A stretch of 64,000 bases of DNA from Cherax quadricarinatus (GCF_038502225.1 NC_091300.1:46016788-46080787); one strand, 5' to 3'; shown: positions 51,933 to 63,128, numbered from the stretch's first letter. Numbers and translations are program-made. Notes: a model not told the origin generated them from the letters alone.

Positions 51933-52803
51933 TGCTTTTGGTCTCAAACTCCTCCAAATCATGAAATTGATCTTCACTGACACTTCCATCTGTGTTAGAG
52001 CATCACTTGGGAAGAGAAGAGTCCCAGATTTGCTGGGGAATCACATATTTCTTACCGCTAGACATGCTGAAGAAGGACAACTGAAATGGCATTCCCACAA
52101 TGCACCACTGGCTCCCCGATTTTTTTTTATATGGTGCACACTGACCATGGAGACCCATTCTCTCACATGTGGGCCTACCAGCTTTCTCCTGCTTGATTTG
52201 AAGCTGCTAGAATTTATGCGTATAAATACGTCAGAAACATTGGCTCGTAAGACGTATTTATACGTCGGAAACAGTCAAAGGGTTAAATTGGCTAAATTAA
52301 CAATTTCCGATCACTTTAATTTGTAGTTGAAACAGTTGACTTGGCGATTTCTTGTGCTCAATCGATAGAATAGAAGTAATACTAGTGAAATAGCTAAGAA
52401 TTTGGTTGACTGGAATAATATAATTGGCCTAAAATGGGAGTCAAAGTCGGCAAAATCGCCGATTAGTAAATATCGCTGACGCATCAAAATTCGCGAGAGC
52501 ATAATTTCGTCAATTTTCCATAAAATTTCATACTTTTTGTTTTATTACCTTCACAAAAAGATTCTCTACCATTTCATAAGAAAAAATAACAAATTTTTTT
52601 TTTTTAAATTCTTGGACACTGGGGCACCACTTCAGATTTGGGCCTTGGACCCTGAAGGAGTTAATATATGTTAGTGTAAACTTGTTATCTAGTATTTGTA
52701 TGCATTTATAAGTGGAAAAAAAGGGTGTTCCACTTTATGGCGATTTCCACTTTACGGCGGTAGCCTAGAACCTAACCTGCCGTATAAGTGGGGCCCTACT
52801 GTA

Positions 52804-53318
52804 TATCAAAAAAAAACAAAAAATTGCATGAAAACTGAGCAAAATAAATATGAACCATCGGAGAGAGGATGCTGGTGGTGAGGACTGAGACTTGTGACCA
52901 TTGTAGCAGTACTGAGTATGGTGTGGCTAACAGTACCTCTGCACTCTCTTAGACATCAGCTCCTCATTTCTTGTTCTTTTAAAATACCAGCCGTATCCCA
53001 CCGAGGCAAGGTGGCCCAAAAAGAAAAACGAAAGTTTCTCTTTTTAAATTTAGTAATTTATACAGGAGAAGGAGTTACTAGCCCCTTGTTTGTATATATA
53101 TGCTTGTACATGTATATGTACTGTGACCTAAGTGTAAGTAGTAGCAGCATGACGTACCTGAAATCTTGCATGTTTGAGACAAAACAGGATACCAGCAATT
53201 CTACCATCATGTATAACAATTACAGGCTTTCGTTTTACTCACTTGGCAGGACAGTAGTACCTCCTTGGGCGGTTGCTGTCTACCAACCTACTACCTAGAC
53301 CTAGTATGGTTATTGAGG
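52804..53318. repeat. Mostly unclassified, with an RTE 3' end remnant
   Basis: At 52985-53050 lies a short minus-strand RTE terminus (CGTATCCCACCGAGGCAAGG). The rest looks low-copy within this window. No coding region is supported. Confidence 0.4.
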
Positions 53319-53550
53319 CTGAAACCTTGGGTAGTTTCAAATTTGTGTTGGATAAATACATGAGTGAGAAGGGTTGGATTTGAGTGGGACTTGCACATGA
53401 GTAAATAGAATTTTCAGAGCTTATTTCTTGGGTAGCATTGAAAATTGGGTTGGGCAAATAAATATCCTATTAGTGGGAAGGGTTGTGAAGGACCTGCCTA
53501 GTATGGGCAAACAGGCCTGCTGCAGTGTTCCTCCTTTCTTGTGTTCTTAG
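53319..53550 (+). mobile_element. CR1-like LINE 3' fragment
   Basis: Encodes LGSFKFVLDKYMSEKGW near 53328-53380 and ends in CCTCCTTTCTTGTGTTCTTA, the same kind of tail as LINE F (14620-14652). It is only the extreme C-terminus and 3'UTR. Confidence 0.65.
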
Positions 53551-53565
53551 ATCCAATTCCCTAGA

Positions 53566-53714
53566 TCAAGAGCCCCTCACCAAGGAACCTCCCTTGAGAG
53601 GGAAGTTCATATCCTGAAATTTCGTTCGTATCCAGAAGCAAAAAATTGACTGAGTGATTGTTCGTGTCCTGAAAAATTCGCATGGTGGGGCGTTTGTAAG
53701 CTGAAGTTCCACTG
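53566..53714. mobile_element. Q-family transposon right-end fragment
   Basis: Matches the end of element Q (55032-59384) in inverted sense: a TTCGTATCC segment, a GGGCGTTTGTAAGC segment, then GTTCCACTG followed by TA at 53713-53714. It sits at the same P-family position as the full Q copy. Confidence 0.6.
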
Positions 53715-53835
53715 TACTCTAATAATTATACTTAAGTGTAACTGTACCTAAATAAACTTACTGTACTGGTGTGCAGGTACACATTAAAATCACCGAGTCT
53801 TATTAGTCTTGACAACGCCATATTAATAATGATAA

Positions 53836-54039
53836 TAGTGGACCCCCGGTTTACGATATTATTTTAATTCCAGAAGTATGTTCAGGTGCCAGTACTGAAC
53901 GAATTTGTTTCCATAAGGAATATTGTGAATTAGATTAGTCCATTTCAGACCCCCAAACATACACGTACAAACGCAGTTACATAGATACACTTACATCATT
54001 GGTCGCATTGGGAGCTGATCGTAAAGCGGGGGTCCACTG
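53836..54039. mobile_element. MITE S2
   Basis: Ends TAGTGGACCCCCGGTTTACG and CGTAAAGCGGGGGTCCACTG are flanked by TA. It is about 200 bp, same family as S1. Confidence 0.88.
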
Positions 54040-54111
54040 TACTAATAACACAATCACTCTTGATTCATATTAAATGTCGTATAAAACGTTAATATAGATA
54101 TTTTGCTTAAT

Positions 54112-54441
54112 CTTTTTTTTTTTTCTTTAACAAGTTGGCCGTCTCCCACCGAGGCAGGGTGACCCAAAGAAGAAGAAAATCCCCAAAACGAAAAACTTTC
54201 ATCATTCAGCACTTTCACCTCGCTCACACATAATCACTGTTTTTGCAGAGGTGCCCAGAATACAACAGCTTAGAAGTATATACATATGAAAATACACTAT
54301 ATATCTCCAAATTGCCAATATCCCAAACCCCTCCTTTAGAGTGCAGGCATTGTACTTCCCATTTCCAGGACTCAAGTCCGGTTATATAAAATAACCGGTT
54401 TCCCTGAATCCCTTCACTAAATATTGCCCTGCTCACACTCC
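54112..54441 (-). mobile_element. RTE 3' fragment R7 (R4 subfamily)
   Basis: The left edge T-run is followed by CAAGTTGGCCGTCTCCCACC and further 3'UTR matching the 3' end of R4 in reverse complement. It covers only 3'UTR. Inserted into P4 next to CCATCTATGG. Confidence 0.8.
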
Positions 54442-54631
54442 CATCTATGGTATTTTTTCAAAATTATGTAAACATGTTACGTAACATATAAACATGATAA
54501 ATACACCCACAGTAGAATAAATTAACATAAATATGAGATTTTTTTCTAGTTGTCTTGTTGGAAAGAATAACATTTTCTCTAGTTCAACACCAAAGAAAAT
54601 GTGGACACAATAGTATTACTGAGGGTAACTC

Positions 54632-54634
54632 TAT

Positions 54635-54681
<47 letters not shown>

Positions 54682-54826
54682 TTTGAACATGATACAGTGA
54701 AGTACAAAAGAATACAGCAAAATGCAGCATGCCAAAGCCACTTGAATGCATAGCATTACGGGCAGGCTTAAAATTAACTTAAGATTAACTAAGTAATGAT
54801 ATATTCAGTGGTACAAAAAAATTATT
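54632..54826 (-). mobile_element. LINE B 3' end fragment with ATTT-repeat tail
   Basis: A long ATTT run (about 54632-54685, the reversed AAAT tail) is followed by GCATGCCAAAGCCACTTG and ACGGGCAGGCTTAAAATTAA, equal to the 3' end of LINE B at 44104-44270. It is a 5'-truncated insertion. Confidence 0.85.
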
Positions 54827-55297
54827 CTTTTCGTATGCCTTCACTCGAAGCATCATTCCTTCTAAAAATGGTGTTACATGAGAATGTTGTTTATTTATTC
54901 TACTGTCACTGCACTCCACCCTGTTTGTTTACATTCTCTGTGAGCTTCGTGAGCGCTGAGTCTCTCCATTATGTCTGGAAACTTTCCAAAATTTCAAGTG
55001 TTTTAAAGTTTTCATATTTTATATGCATATACAGTGGAACCTCGGCTTATGAACGCCCCACCATGCAAACGTTTCAGGATACGAACCGTCGTTGGATTGA
55101 TTTTTTGCTTCTTGATACGAACAAAATTTCCGGATGTGTACCTCCCCCTCAAGGGAGGTTCCTTAAATAAAAAAATAAATAAATTAATATATTTATTTCT
55201 TTGCAAAGGTTACAATGTGTGTTTACGTATCATAATATGATTGGAGCAAAGTAAGCCACTATTTTGCCGAGGCATTTCCGGCAGACTTAACCTAATA

Positions 55298-55500
55298 CAG
55301 TGGACCCCTGGTTTACGATATTATTTCATTCCAGAACTATGTTCAGGTGCCAGTACTGAATGAATTTGTTCCCATAAGGAATATTGTGAATTAGATTAGT
55401 CCATTTCAGACCCCCAAGCATACACGTTCAAACGCACTTACATAAATGCACTTACATAATTGGTCGCATTGGGAGCTGATCGTAAAGCGGGGGTCCACTG
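55298..55500. mobile_element. MITE S3
   Basis: Ends CAGTGGACCCCTGGTTTACG and CGTAAAGCGGGGGTCCACTG, 203 bp. Its right TA (55501-55502) is also the left TA of Tigger T6. Confidence 0.9.
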
Positions 55501-55502
55501 TA

Positions 55503-57835
55503 CAGTGGACCCCCGCATAGCGATTTTAATCCGTGCAAGAGGGCTCATTGTTCTGTGAAATGATCGGTATGCGAATGAATTTTCCCCATAAGAAATAATG
55601 GAAATCAAATTAATCCGTGCAAGACACCCAAAAGTATGAAAAAAAATTTTTTTTACCACATGAAATGTTAATTTTAATACACACAAACTGATAAAGGCAT
55701 GCACAATTACATGACACTTACTTTTATTGAAGATCTGGTGATGATTGATGGGATGGGAGGAGGGGAGAGAGTGTGTTAGTGTTTAGAAGGGGAATCCCCT
55801 TCCATTAAGACTTGGTGTCGAGTCCTTTTCTGGGGTTACTTCCCTTCTTCTTTTAATGCCACTAGGACCAGCTTCAGAGTCACTGGACTTCTTTCGCACA
55901 ACATATCTGTCCATAGTGGCCTGTACCTCTCGTTCCTTTATGACTTCCCTAAAGTGTTTCACAACATTGTCAGTGTACAGGTTGCCAACACGGCTTGCAA
56001 TAGCTGTGTGAGGGTGATTCTCATCCATAAAGGTTTGCACTTTCAGCCACATTGCACAGATTTCATTAATCTTTGTAGTAGGCAACTTCTTCAATTTCTC
56101 TCTCCCCTCCTCTGAACCAGTTTCCTCAGGTCTGGCCTCTTGCTGTTGAAGTTGATCTATCAGCTCATCAGTGGTTAGTTCTTCATTGTCCTCCTCCACC
56201 AACTCTTCCACATCCTCCCCACTAACCTCCAACCCCAAGGACTTTCCCAGTGCCACAATGGATTCCTCAACTGGCATAATCCTCTCAGGGTTAGCCTCAA
56301 ACCCTTCAAAATCCCTTTTGTCTACACATTCTGGCCACAGTTTCTTCCAAGCAGAGTTCAAGGTCATCTTAGTCACTCCCTCCCAAGCCTTACCTATAAG
56401 GTTTACACAATTGAGGATATTAAAGTGCTCTCTCCAAAACTCTCTTAGAGTCAGTTGAGTTTCTGAGGTCACTACAAAACACCTTTCAAACAGAGCTTTT
56501 GTGTACAGTTTTTTGAAGTTTGCAATAACCTGCTGGTCCATCGGCTGCAGGAGAGGAGTGGTATTAGGAGGCAAAAACTTCACCTTAATGAATTTCATGT
56601 CCCCATAAAGTCACTCTGCCACGTCTGTAGGATGACCAGGGGCATTGTCTAACACCAGGAGGCACTTAAGTTCTAATTTCTTTTCAGTTAGGTAATCTTT
56701 CACATTGGGGACAAATGCATGGTGTAACCAGTCATAGAAAAAGTCCCTAGTGACCCATGCCTTACTGTTTGCCCTCCACAGCACACACAAATTCTCCTTG
56801 AGGACATTCTTTTGCCTGAACGGTCTGGGAGTTTCAGAGTGATACACTAATAAAGGCTTCACTTTGCAATCACCAGTAGCATTGGAACACATCAACAAAG
56901 TAAGCCTGTCTTTCATAGGCTTATGTCCTGGGAGTGCCTTTTCCTCCTGAGTAATGTAGGTCCTGCTTGGCATTTTCTTCCAAAATAGGCCTGTTTCATC
57001 ACAATTAAACATTTGTTCAGGTTTCAATCCTTCACTGTCTATGTACTCCTTGAATTCCTGCACATATTTTTCAGCTGCTTTGTGCTCCGAACTGGCAGCC
57101 TCACCATGCCTTATCACACTATGTATGCCACTACGCTTCTTAAATCTCTCAAACCAACCTTTGCTGGCCTTAAATTCACTCACATCATCACTAGTTGCAG
57201 GCATTTTTTTAATTAAATCCTCATGCAACTTCCTAGCCTTTTCGCTTATGATCGCTTGAGAGACGCTGTCTCCTGCTAGCTGTTTTTCATTTATCCACAC
57301 CAATAAGAGTCTCTCAACATCTTCCATCACTTGCGATCTCTGTTTCGAAAACACAGTTAAACCTTTGGCAAGAACAGCTTCCTTGATTGCCTTTCTGTTG
57401 CCCACAATAGTAGCGATGGTTGATTTGGGTTTCTTGTACAACCTGGCCAGGTCGGCGACACGCACTCCACTTTCATACTTATCAATGATCTCTTTCTTCA
57501 TCTCTATAGTAATTCTCACCCTTATTGCTGTAGGGTTGGCACTAGAAGCTTTCTTGGGGCCCATGGTCACTTATTTTGCAGATAAAATCACCAAAAACAC
57601 TGTAATAATACGAAATGTTCCGATATTATTCTTGGATGTTACCGCGGAGGCTGGCTGGTAAACAATGCCACCAGCGGCACATGTGAGGCTGGCTAAGGGC
57701 GCACATTGGACGCGTCTCGGACGAACAGCGGTGAGCGGGTTTTTGAGCGGTATGTGAGGCAAAATTTTTGCGATAAAAGCGAGCACTATGCGGATTAAAC
57801 GTTATGTGATGCCGACGGTATGCGGGGGTCCACTG
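55503..57835 (-). mobile_element. Tigger/pogo-type transposon T6, nearly intact
   Basis: Ends CAGTGGACCCCCGCATAGCG and GCATACCGTCGGCATC-type (reverse of 57808-57825) are followed by GGGGGTCCACTG and TA. The length is 2333 bp. It encodes a transposase broken by one stop. T3 is a deletion derivative of this subfamily. Confidence 0.9.
55783..57564 (-). pseudogene. Tigger transposase (T6), one in-frame TGA
   Basis: The ATG at 57564 (ACCATGG context) begins MGPKKASSANPTAIRVRITI, then the first CENP-B-type helix-turn-helix (EIIDKYESGVRVADLARLYK). The second DNA-binding segment is SKGWFERFKKRSGIHSVIRH (residue about 140-160). The DDE domain has NCDETGLFWKKMP (about 190), CLLVLDNAPGHPTDVAE (about 305), and TTPLLQPMDQQVIANFKKLY. 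The single TGA at 56611-56613 lies between the second and third catalytic aspartates, and the frame is otherwise open. The C-terminal tail is acidic. The last dozen codons are shifted compared with the other copies (which end MEGDSPSK). It would be a complete transposase but for the stop. Confidence 0.88.
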
Positions 57836-57837
57836 TA

Positions 57838-58034
57838 CTTATAGGCTACTATTTGAGTCTAGACAGGTGAAAAGTAGTGGTTACCTATGTTTTGCTGATG
57901 GTAGCGCCAACTACTGTTAGCCTTTTGGGGTTTCTAATTACTGTTGTTACTATTATTATTCCTACTATTGTACTGTTATTATATTATTATAATAATTATT
58001 ATTGTTAGAAATAAGCCGTAGAGTTGATATTATT
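57838..58034. repeat. Q interior, no gene
   Basis: AT-rich with ATTATT runs. The end (AATAAGCCGTAGAGTTGATAT) matches a module found in T7, T8 and near 24320. Confidence 0.45.
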
Positions 58035-59226
58035 TTATTTTTTTTTTTATTATCACACTGGCCGATTCCCACCAAGGCAGGGTGGCCCGAAAAAGAAAAA
58101 CTTTCACCATCATTCACTCCATCACTGTCTTGCCAGAAGGGTGCTTTACACTACAGTTTTTAAACTGCAACATTAACACCCCTCCTTCAGAGTGCAGGCA
58201 CTGTACTTCCCATCTCCAGGACTCAAGTCCGGCCTGCCGGTTTCCCTGAATCCCTTCATAAATGTTACTTTGCTCACACTCCAACAGCACGTCAAGTATT
58301 AAAAACCATTTGTCTCCATTCACTCCTATCAAACACGCTCACGCATGCCTGCTGGAAGTCGAAGCCCCTCGCACACAAAACCTCCTTTACCCCCTCCCTC
58401 CAACCCTTCCTAGGCCGACCCCTACCCCGCCTTCCTTCCACTACAGACTGATACACTCTTGAAGTCATTCTGTTTCGCTCCATTCTCTCTACATGTCCGA
58501 ACCACCTCAACAACCCCTCCTCAGCCCTCTGGACAACAGTTTTGGTAATCCCGCACCTCCTCCTAACTTCCAAACTACGAATTCTCTGCATTATATTCAC
58601 ACCACACATTGCCCTCAGACACGACATCTCCACTGCCTCCAGCCTTCTCCTCGCTGCAACATTCATCACCCACGCTTCACACCCATATAAGAGCGTTGGT
58701 AAAACTATACTCTCATACATTCCCCTCTTTGCCTCCAAGGACAAAGTTCTTTGTCTCCACAGACTCCTAAGTGCACCACTCACTCTTTTTCCACATCAAT
58801 TCTATGATTCACCTCATCTTTCATAGACCCATCCGCTGACACGTCCACTCCCAAATATCTGAATACGTTCACCTCCTCCATACTCTCTCCCTCCAATCTG
58901 ATATTCAATCTTTCATCACCTAATCTTTTTGTTATCCTCATAACCTTACTCTTTCCTGTATTCACCTTTAATTTTCTTCTTTTGCACACCCTACCAAATT
59001 CATCCACCAATCTCTGCAACTTCTCTTCAGAATCTCCCAAGAGCACAGTGTCATCAGCAAAGAGCAGCTGTGACAACTCCCACTTTGTGTGTGATTCTTT
59101 ATCTTTTAACTCCACGCCTCTTGCCAAGACCCTCGCATTTACTTCTCTTACAACCCCATCTATAAATATATTAAACAACCACGGTGACATCACACATCCT
59201 TGTCTAAGGCCTACTTTTACTGGGAA
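58035..59226 (-). mobile_element. RTE-like LINE, 5'-truncated copy R8
   Basis: The 3' terminus and T/A tail are at the left edge (58035-58100). It is truncated at the motif-B coding region on the right (near 59222). It is nearly identical to R1 and R2, so recent. Confidence 0.88.
58292..59193 (-). pseudogene. RTE reverse transcriptase C-terminal half (R8)
   Basis: Frame 59193-58780 carries SPWLFNIFIDGVVREVNARV, motif C LLFADDTVLLGDSEEKLQRL and FRYLGVDVSADGS. A small change near 58785-58795 (lost bases in the GEKE-like codons) moves to frame 58783-58292 with LPTLLYGCEAWVMN and GRGRPRKGWREG. Motif A is absent through truncation. Confidence 0.85.
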
Positions 59227-59386
59227 AAAAGTGTATTTTTCCAGCCTCTGAGAGCAGGAATTCCGCCGGAACGGATTGTTGGCTTTTCAGTTAATTTAAA
59301 TGAGAAAAATTGACTGCATACGAACAAATCAGGATACGAACAAGGTCATGGAGCAGATTAAGTTTGTAAGCCGAGGTTCCGCTGTA

Positions 59387-59848
59387 CTTTGATAATTATA
59401 CTTGTGTACCTGTGCTAAATAAACTTACACACTGTGCTGGCATGCAGGTACACATTAAAATCACTAAGTGTGTCTTATTAGTTTTGAGGATGCCATATTA
59501 ATAATGATAATAATTCACAATAATAATAACTCTGAGGTGCATTAAATGTCGTATATTACGCTAATATAAACATTTTCATTAATCCATCTATAATATTTTT
59601 TCAAAATTATATAAACATGCTACATAACATATAAACATGATAAATACACCCCAAAGTGGAATAAACGTAAATATGAGATGTTAGGTGTAGGTGAATGTGT
59701 ACCAACCATAACCAGACATGTTCGTCTGTTTGTTTACATCCTCCGCATGTGTGTACTCTCTCATTTACTTGTTTTCTCTCTCGTTTATTTGTTTTACTTC
59801 GTTTACTCGCCTCTTACCCTACATTATGACTACAAATTAATGAATGTA
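59387..59848. repeat. P5 interior, no gene
   Basis: P-family sequence includes the tandem-unit motif CATTTTCATTAATCCATCTA. No coding signal. Confidence 0.6.
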
Positions 59849-60051
59849 CAGTGTTACACCAAGTTTCGTACAGCTCCCAACTTGAACAATTATGTAAATG
59901 TATTACTGTAAGTGCTTTTGTAAGTGTATTTTTGGGAGTCTGAAAAGGACTAATCTAATTGACATTATTACTTATGGGAACAAATTTGTTCAGTAACGGC
60001 ACTCGAACAGCCTTCTGGATTGAATTATGGCCGAAACTCAGGGTACCACTG
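59849..60051. mobile_element. MITE S4, diverged
   Basis: Ends CAGTGTTACACCAAGTTTCG and CTCAGGGTACCACTG are flanked by TA. It is 203 bp, like S1 and S3. Interior AAAGGACTAATCTAATT matches the S family in reverse orientation. Confidence 0.75.
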
Positions 60052-60239
60052 TACTGTATGTGCATTTTATTGGTCTGGGGCACATTAAATGTACTGTAGT
60101 ATATTACGTGTGGGTGGGGTGGCCTGGCCAGGTTGACTCCCATACTTCCCACACCTGACATCCTACAAATAAATACTACTCGCCTCTCACCTTACATTAA
60201 GACTACAAATATTTTAAGGTAATTAATGAATGTACTGTA

Positions 60240-61507
60240 CAGTGGACCCCCCGAGTTTCGTGATTAATCCATTCAAGAGAGTCTGCCGAATGACGAAATT
60301 CATGAATGGCGAAACCATTTTCCCCATAAGAAATAATGTAAATCCAATTAATCTGTTTCAGACACCCAAAAGTATTAACAAAAAATAGTTTTTTTTAAAG
60401 ATTCAATATGGACTTACAGAAAACAATGACAAATAAATATAAAGCACTAATAAAATGGATAAATGAACATATAACATCACACCTTGATTGAAGACTCGTG
60501 TTGGTGTATGGAAGACAGGTAGGAGGGGAGTGGGAGGCGAGTTTATTATGCTTCAATGTGACGCTAATATCATCTCTACAGCATATTTATCTATCACAAT
60601 TCATCTAATATGACATAAACAATATTAATAACATAGAAACATGATATATACTCTAGAATGAATGAAATATGTCATAACGTATGTGAGGAGTAAGTGGTGT
60701 TGGTGTTGGGTTTATAAGGGCCACTGAGTGAAGCTGTACACATTAGTGGTAGTGGAAGCGGCAGCAGAAGCTACCACCACTATTCACACAAACAATGTAC
60801 AGAATTTATAAATAAGAAATATTTACACTTACCTTGGAGAAGATGTTAGTTTAATTAGTTTGATGGAGATGCTGGCAGAGGTTTATGGTGGTGGAAGATA
60901 GTAGGGTGGCATATGTTCACTGGCCCTATACTACACCAACAACATTGGAGAGTTACTATTGTGTTGTTTTTCTATCAATTAACTTACTTGCTACACAGTT
61001 AATGCTATACTTTATCGCTTGCTTGCGCTATAGCCTTTATTGATACCTGCTGCTTTAGTATTGTACATATCGTAGAATCACTGAATCATTGAAGAAGGCA
61101 CATTCTCCCCTCTCTTCCTCCTCCACTTTGGTACTTAGCTGCAAGTTTTTCTTGAATTCTATCATGTTTCTTTCCTTCTTTACTAAAGGGCTGGCACTAG
61201 AAGCTTTCTTTGGGCCCATGGTGGCTTATTTAGCAGTTGAAAGCACAAAAAACAATTAATTATTATGAAATGTATCGTATGAACCCATGTGGTGATGGTC
61301 ACATGCCCACAAATCATGCCATAATGACTGAATGTTGTGTGGGAGCCTTTGTGTGTGTGCTGAAGCTGGGATGCCGCTCAGACGTGTACCAGACGGTTGC
61401 CGAATCACGAGGCAGATCATGAACCGCGAGGCTATATTTTGACTAAAAAAGTTGCCGAAAGTTGGATTTTTCGAAAGTTGCGGCCCCCTAAACTCGGGGT
61501 TCCACTG
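60240..61507 (-). mobile_element. Tigger-derived non-autonomous element T8
   Basis: Ends CAGTGGACCCCCCGAGTTTC and AAACTCGGGGTTCCACTG are flanked by TA. The transposase start survives at 61219 (ACCATGGGCCC, MGPKKASSASPLV) but runs into unrelated sequence. The interior shares long stretches with T7 in the same relative order (TTCATTCTAGAGTATAT, TTTCTATGTTATTAATATTG). Confidence 0.85.
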
Positions 61508-62892
61508 TATATGCATTTTGTAGCTCTGGCGCTTTAAATGTCATAGTATATTATGTGTGGGTGAAAGAACTTAGATCTAGATGAAATACCAGGGACCTTA
61601 AAAGGTGCAGACATAGCTCCTTTGCATATGGGAGGTAGTAGAGCACTAACTAAAAATTACAGACCAGTAGCCCTAACTTCTCGCATCATAAAAATCTTCG
61701 AAAGAGCGATGAAACGGCAGATTACAAATTTCGTGGACAAGCACAACCAGCATAACTTGAACCAGCATGGTTTTAGAGCAGGACGATCATGCCTATCACA
61801 GCTGCTGAACCATTATGACAGAATTACGGAGGCATTGGAAGAAAACCAAAAGACAGATGTGATTTACACAGATTTTGCAAAGGTGTTTGACAAATGCGAT
61901 CATGGAGGGATAGTGCACAAAATGAGGGCCATGGACATTATGGGGAAGGTAGGCAGGTGAATTTTTGGGTTCCTAACTCTCAGAACACAACAAGTAGATG
62001 TACTAGTAAACAGAGCAAGATCCAGCATCAGCAAGGTCAGAAGCTCAGTGCCCCAAGGAACTGTCATGGCACCTCTGCTGTTTTTCACCCTTATAGCAGA
62101 CATAGATAAAAACACCCATCACACTTTTGTATCATTTGCAGTTGACACTAAAATAAGCATAAGTCACTATGGCAGAAGACACTGAAAAATTACAGGAAGA
62201 CATAAGCAGGGTTTTCCAGTGGGCCATGGAGAACAACATGATGTTCAATGGTGATAAGTTCCAGCTACTTGGGTATGGTAAGAATGAAGAACTCAAAAGG
62301 AACACTATATGCAAAACTCAAGTGGGTCACCAAATAGAATGAAAAGAACAGGTAAAAGACCTGGGAATAATTATGTAAGCTGATCTTTCTTTTAAGGAAC
62401 TTAAGACAAAGATCATGACAGCCAGGAAGATGACAGGGTGGGTATTGAGAATTTTTAAAACAAGGGAAATAATGCCAATGGTGACATTCTTCAAATGGCT
62501 AGTGCTCCCTCGTTTTGAATATTGCTCAGTGCTGATGGCCCCATTCAAAGCAGGAGAAATATCAGAGCTGGAACAAATACAGAGATTGTTTATGGCTCAC
62601 ATTGAGCCAGTAAAGCACCTACTATTACTCTTGAATATATTCTGATTGGAGCGGAGGAGAAAGAGATACATGATAATATATACTGTATCTGGAAAGTACT
62701 CAAGGGCCTGGTCCCAAATCTGCACACTGCCATAACATACTGGAGTGAGAGATTTGGGAGGAATTGTAAAATAAACCCAGTGAGGAGCAGGGGTGCGGTG
62801 GGGACAATATCCGGGGTCCCAGACTGTTCAACATCTTGTGCAAGACAGGTATACAATACCGACAGGATGAAAGTTAAGACACTTGTGCAAAA

Positions 62893-62931
62893 TCTGGTTA
62901 TGTTTCGCCATCCAGTGGCTTTATCAATACA
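62893..62931 (-). ncRNA. Hammerhead-like motif (H2 left arm), degraded
   Basis: On the minus strand: UGUA, UUGAUAA, A, GCCA-CUGGA-UGGC, GAAA, then ACAU where the other copy has a C-GUC-UACA type sequence. Stem II and the GAAA are intact, but the 3' strand of stem I is lost. Confidence 0.45.
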
Positions 62932-63091
62932 GATTCTTGGACATAATTAGAAAACAGAAGAACTATATACAAAAGATGAGGTAATCAGCCCCTCAGCCTT
63001 GGAGGTGCTCTAAACACCACTTCCAAGGCTGAGGGACTGATTACCTCATCTTTTGTATATAGTTCTTCTGTTTTCTAATTGTCCAAGAATC

Positions 63092-63128
63092 TGTATTGAT
63101 AAAGCCACTGGATGGCAAAACGTCTACA
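63092..63128 (+). ncRNA. Hammerhead-like motif (H2 right arm)
   Basis: Stem I UGUA (63092-63095) pairs with UACA (63125-63128). The core is UUGAUAA, stem II GCCA pairs with UGGC around loop CUGGA, and AAAA replaces GAAA. The expected cleavage point would be after C63124. The G to A change in the GAAA block should reduce or abolish activity. Confidence 0.5.

Larger units (their letters stand above)
50716..52282. mobile_element. piggyBac-like non-autonomous element B2 inside B1
   Basis: Perfect 15-bp inverted ends CCCTTTGACTGTTTC and GAAACAGTCAAAGGG are flanked by TTAA (50712-50715 and 52283-52286). The 1567-bp interior is non-coding and holds two large microsatellites. A repeated GTATTTATACGTC-like motif precedes the right end. 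Confidence 0.93.
50017..52660. mobile_element. piggyBac-like non-autonomous element B1, split by B2
   Basis: Ends CCCTTTGAGGGTCC and GGACCCTGAAGGAG are imperfect inverted repeats flanked by TTAA (50013-50016 and 52661-52664). Internal sequence equals B3 (CACACGTCTAATACACGCCA and so on). It has no transposase. It is about 1.07 kb without B2. Confidence 0.85.
40493..52801 (+). mobile_element. P-family element P2 with nested insertions
   Basis: Ends CAGTAGGGCCCCGCTTTATG and GTATAAGTGGGGCCCTACTG are flanked by TA (40491-40492 and 52802-52803). Removing the SINE, LINE A, LINE B and the two piggyBac-like insertions leaves roughly 1.9 kb of AT-rich non-coding sequence. The order of nesting can be read from the interruptions. 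Confidence 0.75.
53715..54904 (-). mobile_element. P-family fragment P4 with nested insertions
   Basis: P interior sequence (TGTGCAGGTACACATTAAAATC; TTCAAAATTATGTAAACATG) is interrupted by MITE S2, an RTE 3' end and a LINE B 3' end. Both termini of this copy are missing. Confidence 0.55.
55032..59384. mobile_element. Q-family transposon with nested S3, T6 and RTE
   Basis: Ends CAGTGGAACCTCGGCTTATG and TAAGCCGAGGTTCCGCTG are flanked by TA (55030-55031 and 59385-59386). Own sequence is found near both ends only, and a transposase for Q is not visible. The ends are of Tigger type. The surrounding P sequence joins cleanly across it (TTTATATGCATATA / CTTTGATAATTATAC). Confidence 0.8.

Noticed and set aside
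51640..52326. 226-codon ORF across a CTC repeat
   Set aside because: Its length is due to a stop-poor microsatellite inside the non-coding element B2. Low-complexity Ser/Pro runs only.
56611..56613. TGA in the T6 transposase as a selenocysteine codon
   Set aside because: Tigger transposases have no known selenocysteine at this place, and the related copies are plain pseudogenes. A nonsense mutation is the simple reading.
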